Positions 41,301 to 51,719 of a stretch of 64,000 bases of DNA are shown here, piece after piece. How positions within the stretch are numbered: position 1 is the stretch's first letter; each line of letters starts with the position of its first letter. The stretch covers positions 5,377,555-5,441,554 of the forward strand of contig OY811991.1 of NCBI GenBank assembly GCA_963681505.1. Reading direction: 5' to 3'. A model generated the notes under the pieces. The model saw only the letters and a program-made list of their open reading frames with translations, had not been told where the DNA came from and did no database searches. The translations under genes were made by a program, and so were the position numbers. The DNA is from Eunapius fragilis (lineage: Eukaryota > Porifera > Demospongiae > Spongillida > Spongillidae).

Positions 41301-42895
41301 TACTATGTAGTTCAACTCCTTAGATGATGTTTGAAGCTACTGGCAGTCTTGCAACTACTTCCCCTGAGGACCTACGTTTGTTTAGAGTCGAGCGGGTAAG
41401 ATCGCTACCGGAAAAGGGACACATTTTTCTGACAAGGATTCTGAGTTTAAAAACAGTATAGACATGCTCAACTGGGTCAGATAGGTAGCGTTTGAATCAA
41501 TTCCTGCAGTAACCTATTATGCTAGCGTCGAAACAGACACTAAACTTCTTTGGATCTCGACTCCGGACCCAAATATTGGTCGTGCACAGGCCCAAACACT
41601 TAACATTTGGCCATACGTAAGCATTATTTGACGTCATATGGGTCTCAGTTACACATCTATCGTGGACACTAACCTGTATGCTTTCAAAGTGACTCGGTCG
41701 AGTCGGTTCTATGTTTTTCGGTTACGAAACGTAGCGGAGGACACTTTTCCCCTAGGCAATTAAGAGCTGTTTTGGATATGCTTTAAAACGTCACTTGGTA
41801 CTATCAGGAGGCCACAATGGATACCGTGTTGGCAGTTAGCTTAGTTCTTGTGCAAAACTCACCGACAGTTTTTACCTCGTTCGAGGACTTATAATTACAT
41901 AGATCATTGTAGTTTATTATTGTCTGGGTATAATTTTGTTAATAATTTCGCAATAAGTTGCCATAATCATACATCACGTGAGCCAAATGCAATACCTTCT
42001 TTTCCGTTCTCGTCCGGGTATTGATTACTCGTACCCAGACATTAATAAACTACAATGATCTATGTAAGTCCTCGAACGAGGTAAAAACTGTCGGTGAGTT
42101 TTGCACAAGAACTAAGCTAACTGCCAACACGGTATCCATTGTGGCCCCCTGATGGTACCAAATGACGTTTTAAAGCGTATCCAAAACAGCTCTTAATTGC
42201 CTAGAAAAAAAGTGTCCTCCGCTGCGCTTCGTAACCGAAAAACATAGAACCGATTCACTTTGAAAGTATACAGGTTAGTGTCCACGATAGATATAAGGCA
42301 GACAACAACGCCATATGTCTAGGCGATAGTTAAACTATCCAAAAATATGCTTTTCCATACAATTAGGGGCCTTCCGACTAATTTTTAGAATGTTGGGTTC
42401 GACAACAAAAGTATTCGATTCTCATGGATCCGGTGTTAAAATTTAATATTTTTGGCATCATAAAATCTCATTATAAATTCATGATAAACTTTTTACTACT
42501 AAAAAACACCCTTTTTGTGTATCCGCATAGCATCTATGTTCTGATCTAATTGACATTGATATAAATGATGTAGGGCCAATGTTATGCCCAACCGAATGGA
42601 CAGAAGTCACAGGAAACTTTAAATCAACAGTTCATAATTCAAATACCACAAAAGTGTGGGTACACAAATGTACAGCAATTTGATGTATTTCTGTAGGGAC
42701 AATATATATAGGAAATGATGGTCCAATGCTAGACAATTGGGTGGCTCAATTGTCAAATGTGGAATGACCCTACAGAAACCTCAGGTGGCATAAGCAGTGC
42801 TAATCAAATCCATAACCCACAATGAAGCACTACAGTGGGGTGCTATGGGAAGCCCCTTAAGTTCTCTCCCTATCTACCCCACTCCATCCGCTCCT

Positions 42896-42940
<45 letters not shown>

Positions 42941-44783
42941 CCTACCTACCTACCTACCTACCTGTTGCAGAGACCATTTTGAAGTACGTTGTGAAATGGA
43001 ACATGAATGCGAAGAACACGAGAGTTGCACAGACAGGTGTGTGTTGTGTTGCCCTTGGTAACTCCGGGTACCCAGCCTCCACCCACCCACCCCAGTGTTG
43101 AAGCACGTGTTGTGTCGGTATCCACCCGAAGTAATCATGAAATTTGATGGCATTCAGCAGACAGTGGAAGGGTTGGTCCCGTACACAGAACGTCACTTCC
43201 AGCGTCTCTCTCGTCTCCAGCAGGTGTGAAGTGGGGAGGTGTTGGTGGGAGGTGTGTAATGTGTGGGGGAGGAGCCAGTGGGGGGTTTATGCAACTTAGG
43301 TTTTTGAAGTGGAGGGGATATGCTGCTTGAGGGAAGGAATATCATTGCTGGGGGGGGATATTACTGCTAGGGGGATATTACTGCTGGGGGGGATATACTG
43401 CTGGGGGGGATATTACTGCTAGGGGAATATTACTGCTAGGGGGATATACTGCTGGGGGGGATATTACTGCTAAGGGGATATTACTGCTGGGGGGATATTA
43501 CTGCTAGGGGAGTATTACTGCTAGGGGGATGTTATTGCTGGGGGGGGGGATATTACTGCTGGGGGGATATTACTGCTAGGGGGGTATTACTGCTAAAGGG
43601 ATGTTATTGCTGGGGGGGATATTACTGCTAGGGGGATATTACTGCTGGGGGGGATATTACAGCCTCGTCTTTCTTTGTAGCTGGCTACGTTTGTTGACTA
43701 CACTTGGCAACGTATGAGAATCTGCAGTGAAGTGTCGGCAGTTCCAAATAAAGCCCTTCAGTCAGATGCAGGACTTGATTCTCAGGCATGTGAATAGAAT
43801 GTGTAATTGTACCAGGGACTAGGTGTAGTTTTACTGGGGACTATGTGTAGTTGTACTGGGGACTAGGTGTAGTTGTACTGGGGACTAGGTGTAGTTGTAC
43901 TGGGGACTAGGTGTAGTTGTACTGGGGACTAGGTGTAGTTGTACTGGGGACTAGGTGTAGTTGTACTGGGGACTAGGTGTAGTTGTACTGGGGACTAGGT
44001 GTAGTTGTACTGGGGACTAGGTGTAGTTGTACCAGGGACTAGGTGTAGTTGTACTGGGGACTAGGTGTAGTTGTACTGGGGACTAGGTGTAGTTGTACAG
44101 GGGACTATGTGTAGTTGTACTGGGGACTATGTGTAGTTGTACTGGGGACTAGGTATAGTTGTACTGGGGACTAGGTGTAGTTGTATTGTAAACAGAGAGT
44201 GTGAGGGTTAATAGTGGAGTAATGTCCAGAAGGCCATGGTTTGTACTTCCATGATATTGTGGGGAGGGGGAGGGGCACAAGTTACCTCACCGGTGGTGGT
44301 TCAAGACAGTGCACAATACACATGATGGGATACAAATGTCACTTTTATATGATCCATGTTAGCTCCTGTCTGCAAGGCCATATATGGGCATGTCTAAATG
44401 GTGGCTTAAACTGCCCCCCCCCCACCCACCCCCCTCCCCCCTCCCCCCATCCCCTCAATTCTCTGCTGTGACTAGGATGTGAGAGTGCTGGTGGAGGCTC
44501 ACAGTGGGAACATCCGTTTGAAGACAGCAGCTGGTGGTGTCACTTTAGGTGAATGGGGAGGAGGGGCTTTGAGGAATGGGTGTGTTCAGACAATGAGCCT
44601 CTGCCTATTGCAGGATATGAGGAAGACAGAAATCCCCACCTCTGTTCCGAGGAGATGCATACGATTGATACCATCTTGGGTCCTCTTGTTGGCAAAGCTG
44701 ATGTAAGTTAACCAGCGCACCACCTCTCACAGGACATGTGTTTTTACCTATGTATGTACCTTTATGTATTCCACATTTCGGCG

Positions 44784-44836
<53 letters not shown>

Positions 44837-45431
44837 AAACACACACACATTCTTAGATGGTCTGCACACAAGCTTGCCCTAATGGACCACAGGCTGGTGA
44901 TGATGGGGAGGGTGAATCACAGGCTGGTGATGATGGGGAGGCTGAGGGTGGTGTGGCAGTGTGCAGACGCTCAACCAGGAAGAAGAAACCATATGTGGCA
45001 CCTTCTAGTTGCTCTACTGACAAAGAGGTATGCATGTTCTGTGTCTGTCTTCTTAGGTGGACTTCTAATGTTAAATACCAAGAAGCCTGACTTAATTGGT
45101 CGTGGAGGTATCACCACCATATGCTAAAGCATGTCTGACCTTTCTATTATGTTCCCCCCCCCCCACCCACCCCCAGTATGTGTGTGTAATATTTACAGTC
45201 AGCAGTATTGGTTCTGGAGACAGAGGGATCCTATTAGTTGAGAGCATAAGCAACTTCATAGCAGGAGAGGCCATTTAATTACTAGGGGTGTTGGATAGAA
45301 GCTACCTGAGGCATTTAACATGTCTTGTGTGTCATTGGGGTTAAAGAGTTTATATATTAAATCTTTTTCTTCCTTAGCAGATTACAGAACCAAAGCCACG
45401 GAAATCAAGAAAAAATAAAGTTATTTCATAA
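35370..45431 (+). CDS. TBL3: TBL3/UTP13, WD40 protein of the U3 snoRNP
   Basis: The core comprises 35370-35422, 35478-35529, 35583-35678, 36192-36236, 36540-36617, 36684-36744, 37192-37369, 37473-37550, 37623-37698, 37750-37852, 38177-38391, 38463-38663, 38727-38833, 38886-38970, 39032-39082, 39151-39222, 39347-39436, 39490-39629, 39738-39816, 39920-39997, 40351-40409, 40485-40588, 40654-40725, 42971-43036, 43096-43223, 43681-43785. Family marks: HMFCTCGSAVQIL, FSSSMDCAIRVWDL, KDINSVDVSPNDKL, GHRRGVWSVKFSP, ASSGSDGLVKVWTIK, then the Utp13 C-terminal domain (KYVVKWNMNAKNTRVAQ, PYTERHFQRLSRLQQ). It works in 18S rRNA processing in the nucleolus. After 43785 either the frame stops at 43797 (~827 aa, close to human 808) or a GC-AG intron leads to four in-phase exons, 44476-44533, 44614-44702, 44857-45027, 45381-45431 (~946 aa), adding an acidic tail and a basic end. 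The second option is less sure. Confidence 0.86.
36240..36505. repeat. G-rich minisatellite in TBL3 intron 4
   Basis: Alternating units of 'ccttctctgggatggtgggg' and 'gaggtgcctcctctgggatg' type, about 25 bases each, between exons 4 and 5. Confidence 0.7.
36985..37140. repeat. 27-bp minisatellite in TBL3 intron 6
   Basis: About six units of 'gttcatcattgaggggtgta' followed by 'ctaaagt' or 'ctgaagt'. Confidence 0.8.
37853..38005. repeat. 23-bp minisatellite starting at a TBL3 splice donor
   Basis: Units of 'gttagtgatcccctgaccct' plus 'aag'. The first copy overlaps the exon 10 donor (GTTAGT at 37853), so each unit repeats the donor sequence downstream. Confidence 0.75.
40016..40318. repeat. 23-bp minisatellite in TBL3 intron 20
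   Basis: Units of 'tgcctggtgcatgtgtagac' plus 'cac', with a longer variant carrying 'tctgtt'. Confidence 0.8.
40898..42775. mobile_element. Non-autonomous DNA element with internal foldback, in TBL3 intron 23
   Basis: Outer ends carry short inverted repeats: agggtcattccata at ~40899 and tgtggaatgaccct at ~42758-42771. Inside is a much longer imperfect palindrome: sequence from ~41190 (cattttaacaccg... gagaatcgaatactttt) to ~41935 is matched in reverse by ~42035-42455, with a centre near 41935-42030. The left arm has roughly 300 bases more than the right. No transposase reading frame is visible. It accounts for most of the 2.2 kb intron, the longest in TBL3. Confidence 0.6.
43335..43662. repeat. 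17-bp minisatellite in TBL3 intron 25
   Basis: About nineteen units of 'ggatattactgctgggg' with 'tagg' variants, ending just before the exon at 43681. Confidence 0.8.
43805..44190. repeat. 22-bp minisatellite, copy A
   Basis: About seventeen units of 'ctaggtgtagttgtactggg' plus 'ga'. The same unit forms a second array at 53606-54095. Confidence 0.85.
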
Positions 45432-45518
45432 TATGAGACAGCTGTTATGCACACACTCACACACACACACACACAGAGTTGAAATGCTCTTGTTTTTAGT
45501 GAAATGGCTTGAGACTAT

Positions 45519-47085
45519 TCAGTTGTCTAGTGGTATGACCACCAGGTGGGGAGCAAGGTATGACCCCAGGAGGAGTTTGTCCCCCATGTCAAGCACAGTG
45601 CTGACGGGCCCTGTCACTACTTCTGCACTGCTGTCGTGAAGACTCCTCACCACATGCCCTGCTTCATCCAGCTCCAAGACCATCACGTGGTTATTAGGAA
45701 TCAGTCTCTCCAGCAACGGCAGGAGGTCAAACTGAAATAAAATGGAGGTGTTAATAACTAGCTGTAAAAGATTGATACAATAGTATATAACTGGGGGATT
45801 TTGTGGAGAAGAGGGCAGTAAATGTTCTCAAGAGATACATCTCTAAACACACCTTGGCAATGAAGTTTCTGAGGCTTGGCAGGTAGGCTAATGTGTCCAG
45901 CACTCCATATTGGCGCACAACTGCCAAGGCCACCCAATAACCCCCTCTGGAACTTGGTCTGATGTTGTCCGGTAACCCAGGGAGATTATCAGCAAAAACA
46001 TCAGCGGTGCCCTCTAAAGAGCCACTGAGGTGGTACCTATTTGGAGGGGGCGGGGCTGTTCATCTTCCGCTTCAGTCAGTACAAGTGAACACACCCTGCT
46101 AACCTCAGAATGCGAGCCCTTGTCGTTTCGCTGATGAGGAGGTGCTCTTTGTTTAGAGAAATGGTGATCCATTAGCGAAGTGGAGCCCTTTTAGTGCAAC
46201 CTGCAATATCCCATTGGACGGATTGTAGTGGAGTAGCCTCCCATTCCCCGCACATTCAAGTATCTCCATTCTGTTGCTTATGCTGTCAAATTTGCTGCTC
46301 GAGTCTGTGAAGAATATGCTACCGTTGGAGAGGACTGTGACATCATTGGTCAACTTCATAGGCAGTATTCCTTCGCCGGGGTGGCTGGCATCAACAAGAG
46401 TCTTTACTTGTCCCGACGTGACGTTGCCCAACAGTAGACCCTTGTAAGAGTCGGCTATGTAGATGAGGTCATCTCTGGAAGGGTGGAAATGGAGCCCTAG
46501 TGGCCGCCCACACTTTGCTCTCAACGAGGAGGCGGGGCCTAGAGGGGGCATGTAAAATTCTGTCTTCGAAATTTCTTTGCATGCATAAACTTTACCGCAC
46601 TGATGGTGCAGGACTTCTCCTGTGCGTAAAATGGTTTCAAAGGATGAGAGTTCTCTGTCCAGTCGGATAACCCGTCCATCCCCCAGTCCTGTGTAGACAC
46701 GCCCTGGTGTTATATAAGAGTATGAGTTAATTATAGTCTTAAATAATACTTAGCATACCCTGTTTATCAACGACAAACGACTCAGGAGCGAGTATTTCAC
46801 GTGAGAACAACAATGTCCCGCGCTTTAGGTAGTCATTTACTGCCAGAGGGCCGGTGAAGCCTGGTGTCGGTTTATCCGAAAATCTGTAGGAGACCCGTTG
46901 GTGTTGCGCGAGTAACGATCGATTATTTCCATTACTTACGTGAAACCAACCGGTTCCACAGGAGAGGGACGCCTCCATGCTATCGCTAAACCGAGGGTCA
47001 ACAGCGCACCACATACCAAAAGAACAGAGCCCCTGCGGCGGGTGGAGGTGAAATACCCCAAAGAGCTGTCTTTTTGTAAGGTCAT
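45519..47085 (-). CDS. APMAP: APMAP-like membrane-anchored beta-propeller enzyme, copy 1, with one-base deletion
   Basis: Six exons: 47085-46940, 46883-46759, 46688-46596, 46538-46104, 46036-45853, 45731-45519. The first ATG giving MTLQKDSSLGYFTSTRRRG leads into a single signal-anchor helix (SVLLLVCGALLTLGLAIAW), as in APMAP. Strictosidine-synthase-like propeller marks follow: APESFVVD, GLGDGRVIRLD, GRPLGLHF, YIADSYKGLL, TNDVTVLSNGS, FFTDSSSKF, NGRLLHYNPSNG, GLPDNIRPSSRGGYWVA and LGSYLAPHLVVIPLDN at the end. Human APMAP has arylesterase activity and is type II membrane-bound. Exon 4 is 435 bases where phase requires 436: at 46168-46169 this copy has 'gatcc' where the second copy (63.8 kb) has 'gatgcc'. 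As written the frame is lost after GLHFANG. This could be a real lesion or an assembly error. All other splice phases agree with a ~398 aa product. Confidence 0.78.
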
Positions 47086-47233
47086 ACCTTTTGCAGACCG
47101 TATCCGTGTTGATCAGCCATGGTGGCATTGTGACCCGCCGTTACCGTACAGCGATCTCTCGCTATGCAATTACATCTGCAGCGGAGTTCAGTATTTATAT
47201 ATGCACCGAGTTATTTTTTTAAGTTATGCGATC

Positions 47234-47665
47234 ATGCAACATGCAGGTATCACTAAGTCCAGCACACTGCTGGTACTTGTAGCAGAGATAATATACATTA
47301 TCTCTGCTTGCAGCGGCGACACCTTTTGGATCATGGAGACTTCTCACTATGTGACCACTGGCAATAAACCTTGGGCCGTGAGCAGTGATCCTCACACTGT
47401 TTTTTACTCATGTTCGCTCCTTGATAAACGCTTTCGCAATAACCAACCTCTGAGTCCTGGATATCCCGTAGGTGCCAGTGGACTCGATGGTTATTGTCGT
47501 GTATCTACTTATAGATTCACAGATGTGGTTGGATTCGTTCTTGCATACGCTATCACGCTATCGTGTTACCATACACATGATCTGTCACACGCGCATGCGC
47601 ATATATATATATATACATTACATCACATAGCAATGTTTCATACACTACACTTCCTCCCCCTTTAA
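47234..47665 (+). CDS. Hypothetical secreted/membrane protein, first exon or fragment
   Basis: An open frame starting with ATG at 47234 reads MQHAGITKSSTLLVLVAEII, a plausible signal peptide or first membrane helix, then a Cys/Trp-containing stretch (GDTFWIMETSHYVTTGNK, SPGYPVGASGLDGYCRVS) that is not low complexity, up to about 47570. After that it runs into AT-rich repeat sequence. A GT at 47470 may be a donor. It is divergent from APMAP, 148 bp between start codons. No family is recognised and no later exon was found, so it may be a gene cut off by repeat insertion. Confidence 0.35.
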   Translation: MQHAGITKSSTLLVLVAEIIYIISACSGDTFWIMETSHYVTTGNKPWAVSSDPHTVFYSCSLLDKRFRNNQPLSPGYPVGASGLDGYCRVSTYRFTDVVGFVLAYAITLSCYHTHDLSHAHAHIYIYTLHHIAMFHTLHFLPL

Positions 47666-48160
47666 AACCGAAGCGGAGGTTGTCGATTTCGTTGAGGATA
47701 CCTACGAGCCGTATCCGGTACAGGCCGAGACACCTCTGATCGGTCCAGGGTAGTGCTGGAACTGGGTAGGTATTGTTCCTTGACTTCCGCTTCCGGTGTT
47801 GAAATGGCAATATAGATACTTTTTCTGATTGGTTACAGGGTGGAGCTGACACTTGTACAGCTTCAGATTGCTTACACCGGTTGTGCGGGCACTTGTACAG
47901 CTTCGAATTGTTTACATGGCTGTGCGGGCACTTGTACAGCCTCCGATTGTTTACATGGTTGTGCGGGCACTTGTACAGCTTCCGATTGTTCTCGAGCTTG
48001 GTATATCTGAACCTGCGGTAGCAGGTTCAATATAGGATTGATTGAGAGTTGATGAAGTCATTAATAAAACTTCACTAGCGTCTGGAGGGACAACGGAGAA
48101 ACGGATCGCTTATTTCTTTATCGCGATGGAATGAGAGCACAACGATCTACAGTTCTACGT
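47560..48160 (+). mobile_element. Possible solo LTR of a retroelement (fossil)
   Basis: A ~600-base non-coding block that starts near 'tgttaccatacac', has an AT run, four ~40-base direct repeats built on 'gcgggcacttgtacagcttc' (47870-47990), an AATAAA near 48063, and ends near 'ctaca', followed by a sequence starting 'tggttccgtgtcat' that could be a primer-binding region. No open frame for retroelement proteins is attached. The LTR reading is inference from layout only; it looks like a lone relic. Confidence 0.3.
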
Positions 48161-48465
48161 TGGTTCCGTGTCATAAAACGGTGTGGTTATAGAGAAACTA
48201 ACAATTTCCTGTTTCTGGTGCCCAGTCCTAAAATAATTCTTGGTCGTCGTCGTCTTCTAATTCTTCTAATTCTTCTTCTTAGGAAGGTATAACTCGAGCT
48301 ACGAACGGTTTTGAAGAACGGTAATAGTACCAATCGCTTGGAAATTTACCGGCACGTTATCCTATCATGTCATATAAACGCATATCACATCTAGAAAGAA
48401 ACTACAGCGAAAAAGACCTTTATGCGGTAGTATGTTCTATATAGGAATTGGTATCAAGCAAGTTA

Positions 48466-48643
48466 TTAATGTTTTATAAAATTTATTTTAATTAATATGT
48501 TTAATATATTGCCCTTGGCCCTGATGCTCTCAGTTTGCTCACGGATATCAGCAGGCGTCAGCAGAGCATCACTCATGACCACCAGTCTCTCCCTTTCCTT
48601 CTGCAAAGAGTGTCCATTGCACTCCAGCAGGGCAATGCTGCCT
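48466..48643 (-). pseudogene. Stranded exon of an unrecognised gene
   Basis: After a good acceptor (cccattacag) the frame reads SIALLECNGHSLQKERERL, then VVMSDALLTPADIREQTES and a short Lys/Ile-rich end at a stop at 48466. The amino-acid composition is that of a real alpha-helical protein, but no partner exon is seen within several kb. It may be a terminal exon of a gene disrupted by the surrounding repeats. Confidence 0.3.
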
Positions 48644-48749
48644 CTGTAATGGGCACCACAAGTAGTGTGTAATTTATATAGAGTGTGTAATTAAAATAGT
48701 GCATTCGACTATAATAGATTTGACGAATATATTTTTGAAAACATATGTT

Positions 48750-51180
48750 TAATCGATCCAACCAAAGGCCAACGAGCGGAATACCTTAAGGAGCAAGACG
48801 AGAACAAAGCTATAGCCCAAGTGCGCTATCAAGAGTCCCGAAAAGAAGAAGGCATCTGTACGTGACAGCTACAAGGCCAATCCCGAAAAGAAGAGGCCTC
48901 TGTACACAAGGCCGACCCTAAAAGTACTCGACAGCTACAACTACAACGCAGGAATTGATCTGCTGAGAGGCAGAAAACCACGATGAGAACCGCGCTACTA
49001 AAAGGCAGAAATACGAGGACAATTCAGCTGCCATTAAGGCATCTGATGTGAAAGGACCCCACTGTCCGATTGGCTAAACGTGCTGCCGAGAGGACGCGGT
49101 ACCGCAGGGGTCACAGAACTACCACTACCACCCAAAGGTATGCTATGGGCGCATGTTGTATTGTACTAGCATTAAAAAGCTATGGGAAGATGTGCATGCA
49201 AACAGCAAGCATGCATGTTTGTAAGGGATCTTGTACCACTTCACATGTTAAGCATGCAGGGTGACCCAACTGTGTGTACAGTAATCCTTTCTCCTTGTGA
49301 TCTGTGCTTTTGAATATTAGGGTGACATCATGATAGGGCTTGCCTGCAACTGTATGAATTTAATTGCAAGGGCTGAGAACTAGGTGAAATGAGAATAACT
49401 GCAACCATATCCTTCTCCCATATAGTTACTCCTTGTATGAACCCAAATCTCATGCACTAATGGATTAAATGGTGGTCTTGAAAAAGCTATTCTTAGGGAT
49501 AGTGAGTTTCTAAGTGAAGTAAATGATGCCTTTTGTAATTGCTAGCTCAAAAGGTTGTTAAAAGATCTGTCCCCCACCTCCAGCAGCAGCACTGCACCCA
49601 CCGCTACCACCACTAGCTGCACTGCCCCCTACCCCCACCACCTGCAGAAGCAGCACCCCCTCACCAGCAGAAGCAGCACCCCCACCAGCAGAAGCAGCAC
49701 TACTCCCACCACCAGCAGAAGCAGCACCCACCATCAGCAGAAGCAGCACTACTCCCACCACCAGCAGAAGCAGCATCCCCACCAGCAGAAGCAGCACCCC
49801 CCACCAGCAGAAGCAGCACTACTCCCACCACCAGCAGAAGCAGCACTACTCCCACCACCAGCAGAAGCAGCACTACTCCCACCACCAGCACTAGCTGCAC
49901 TGCCCCCTACCCCCACCACCAGCAGAAGCAGCACTGCCCCCACCACCAGCAGAAGCAGCACTGCCCTCACCACCAGCAGAAGCAGCACCCCTACCAGCAG
50001 AAGCAGCACTACTCCCACCACCAGCACTAGCTGCACTGCCCCCTACCCCCACCACCAGCAGAAGCAGCACTACTCCCACCACCAGCACTAGCTGCACTGC
50101 CCCCTACCCCCACCACCAGCAGAAGCAGCACCCCCCCACCACCAGCACTAGCTGCACTGCCCCCTACCCCCACCACCAGCAGAAGCAGCACCCCCCCACC
50201 AGCAGAAGCAGCACTGCCTCCACCACTACCACCACTAGCTGCACTGCCCCCTACCCCCACCACCAGCACTAGCTGCGCTGCCCCCTACTCCCACCACCAC
50301 CAGCACTAGCTGCTATACATGTAAGGGCTGTGCATGCAGTATGAATTTAATTGCAGTTGAGTACTAGGTGAAATGAAAATTACTATAACCCTATCCTCCC
50401 ATATAGCTACCACCACAAGCTGTGCTGCCCCCTACCCCCACCACCAGTAAGGACAGCAGGAGGAGAATGGTGCGGCTAAAAGGCAGAAATATGAGTACTA
50501 TTCAGCTGCCATTAAGTCACCTGAAAGGAGTCTGTATTAGGATGACCCCACTGTCTGATTGGCTAAACATGCTGCCAAGAGGTAGCGGTATTGCAGAGGT
50601 CACAGAACTACCACTACCACCCAAAGGTATGTTGTATTGTAATAGCATTAAAAAGCTATGCGGGGAAGATGTGCATGCAAACAGCAAGCATGTAAGGGAT
50701 CTGCACAAAACCATTCTCTTCACATGTAAAGCATGCATGTCCTTTGTGACCTGTCTATTGAATATTAGGGTGCCATGTTAATCTGATGTACAAAAAGGCT
50801 TCCTTATCTGATGTACCAAAGGCTATACATGTAGTCTACATGTTAGGGCTTGCTTGCCTGTGCATGCAACTGTGTATGAATTTAATTGCAGTTGCAAGGG
50901 CTGAGTACTAGGGTGAAATGAAGTTTACTGCAACCATATCCTTCTCCCATATAACTACTCCTTGTACATGAACCTTGTAATTGCTAGCTCATAAGGCTGT
51001 TACAAGTCCCCCATCGCCAGCAGCAGCAACACTGCCACCGGCGCTAGCTGCACTGCCCCCCTACCACCAGCAGAAGTAGCAGCAGAAGTACTGCCACCCT
51101 TGCACACCACATGGTCAGAACCTGGCAGGAGAGGAGGCTGGGGAGAAGGACGCAGCCACCCTTGAGAACAAGGACAATTT
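48750..51180. repeat. Diverged duplicated block with CAG/CCA-rich array
   Basis: Two related segments (about 48990-49550 and 50455-51010) share long matches, for example around 'ggctaaacgtgctgccgaga' and 'aactaccactaccacccaaa'. Each is followed by a CACCACCAGCAGAAGCAGCA-type array, long at 49575-50310 and short at 51010-51090. The first segment also contains frames with Lys/Ser/Tyr-rich repeats (KRAAERTRYRRG), like the minus-strand frame at 60.99-61.40 kb. I see no intact gene. Confidence 0.5.
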
Positions 51181-51384
51181 GTACACTATATAAAAATAGT
51201 TATAATTATCATTACCATTATTAAAGTTGTTTAGTTATTTAGTTTATTGCACTAAGAGATAAAGTCAGGGGTGGACATGGATCGTCCTATAATTCTAGTA
51301 TTTATTGACCTTTCCAAAGTTTGATTATTCACTACGATACTAATATGACAGTCTGAGGGAGAAAAAAAACTTATGAAACAAGTA

Positions 51385-51682
51385 AATAAAAACATTCTCT
51401 AACGAGAAAGTTGTTGGTATATAGGATTGACCAATGGTGGTGTAAAAAGCACGGAAACAAGAGTGACAGAAATTTGACTGGAAAATTGAAATAGGCCTAT
51501 ATATAGCACACTCACATTATAACAGTGCATGTCTGAGTAATGGGCTAAATATAGGCCTATTTCAATTTTCCAGTCAAATTTCTGTCACTCTTGTTTCCGT
51601 GCTTTTTACACCACCATTGGTCAATCCTATATACCAACAACTCTCTCGTTAGAGAATGTTTTTATTTACTTGTAGTTATCTT
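51385..51682. mobile_element. Foldback (palindromic) element 1
   Basis: Left arm 51378-51520 (starting aaacaagtaaataaaaacat) is repeated almost exactly in reverse by 51545-51680 (ending ttttatttacttgt), with a ~25-40 base centre. It is non-coding. The arms contain the module gtaaaaagcacggaaacaag shared with the elements at 58.3 and 61.6 kb. Confidence 0.75.
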
Positions 51683-51719
51683 ATTCCAACTCACTTCTTT
51701 TACTTCACTGCCATCTCGC

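Noticed and set aside
49555-50269. Frames of 80-178 codons with Ser/Thr or Gly/Ala/Ser repeats
   Set aside because: They are products of the CACCACCAGCAGAAGCAGCA array in every frame, with no domain.
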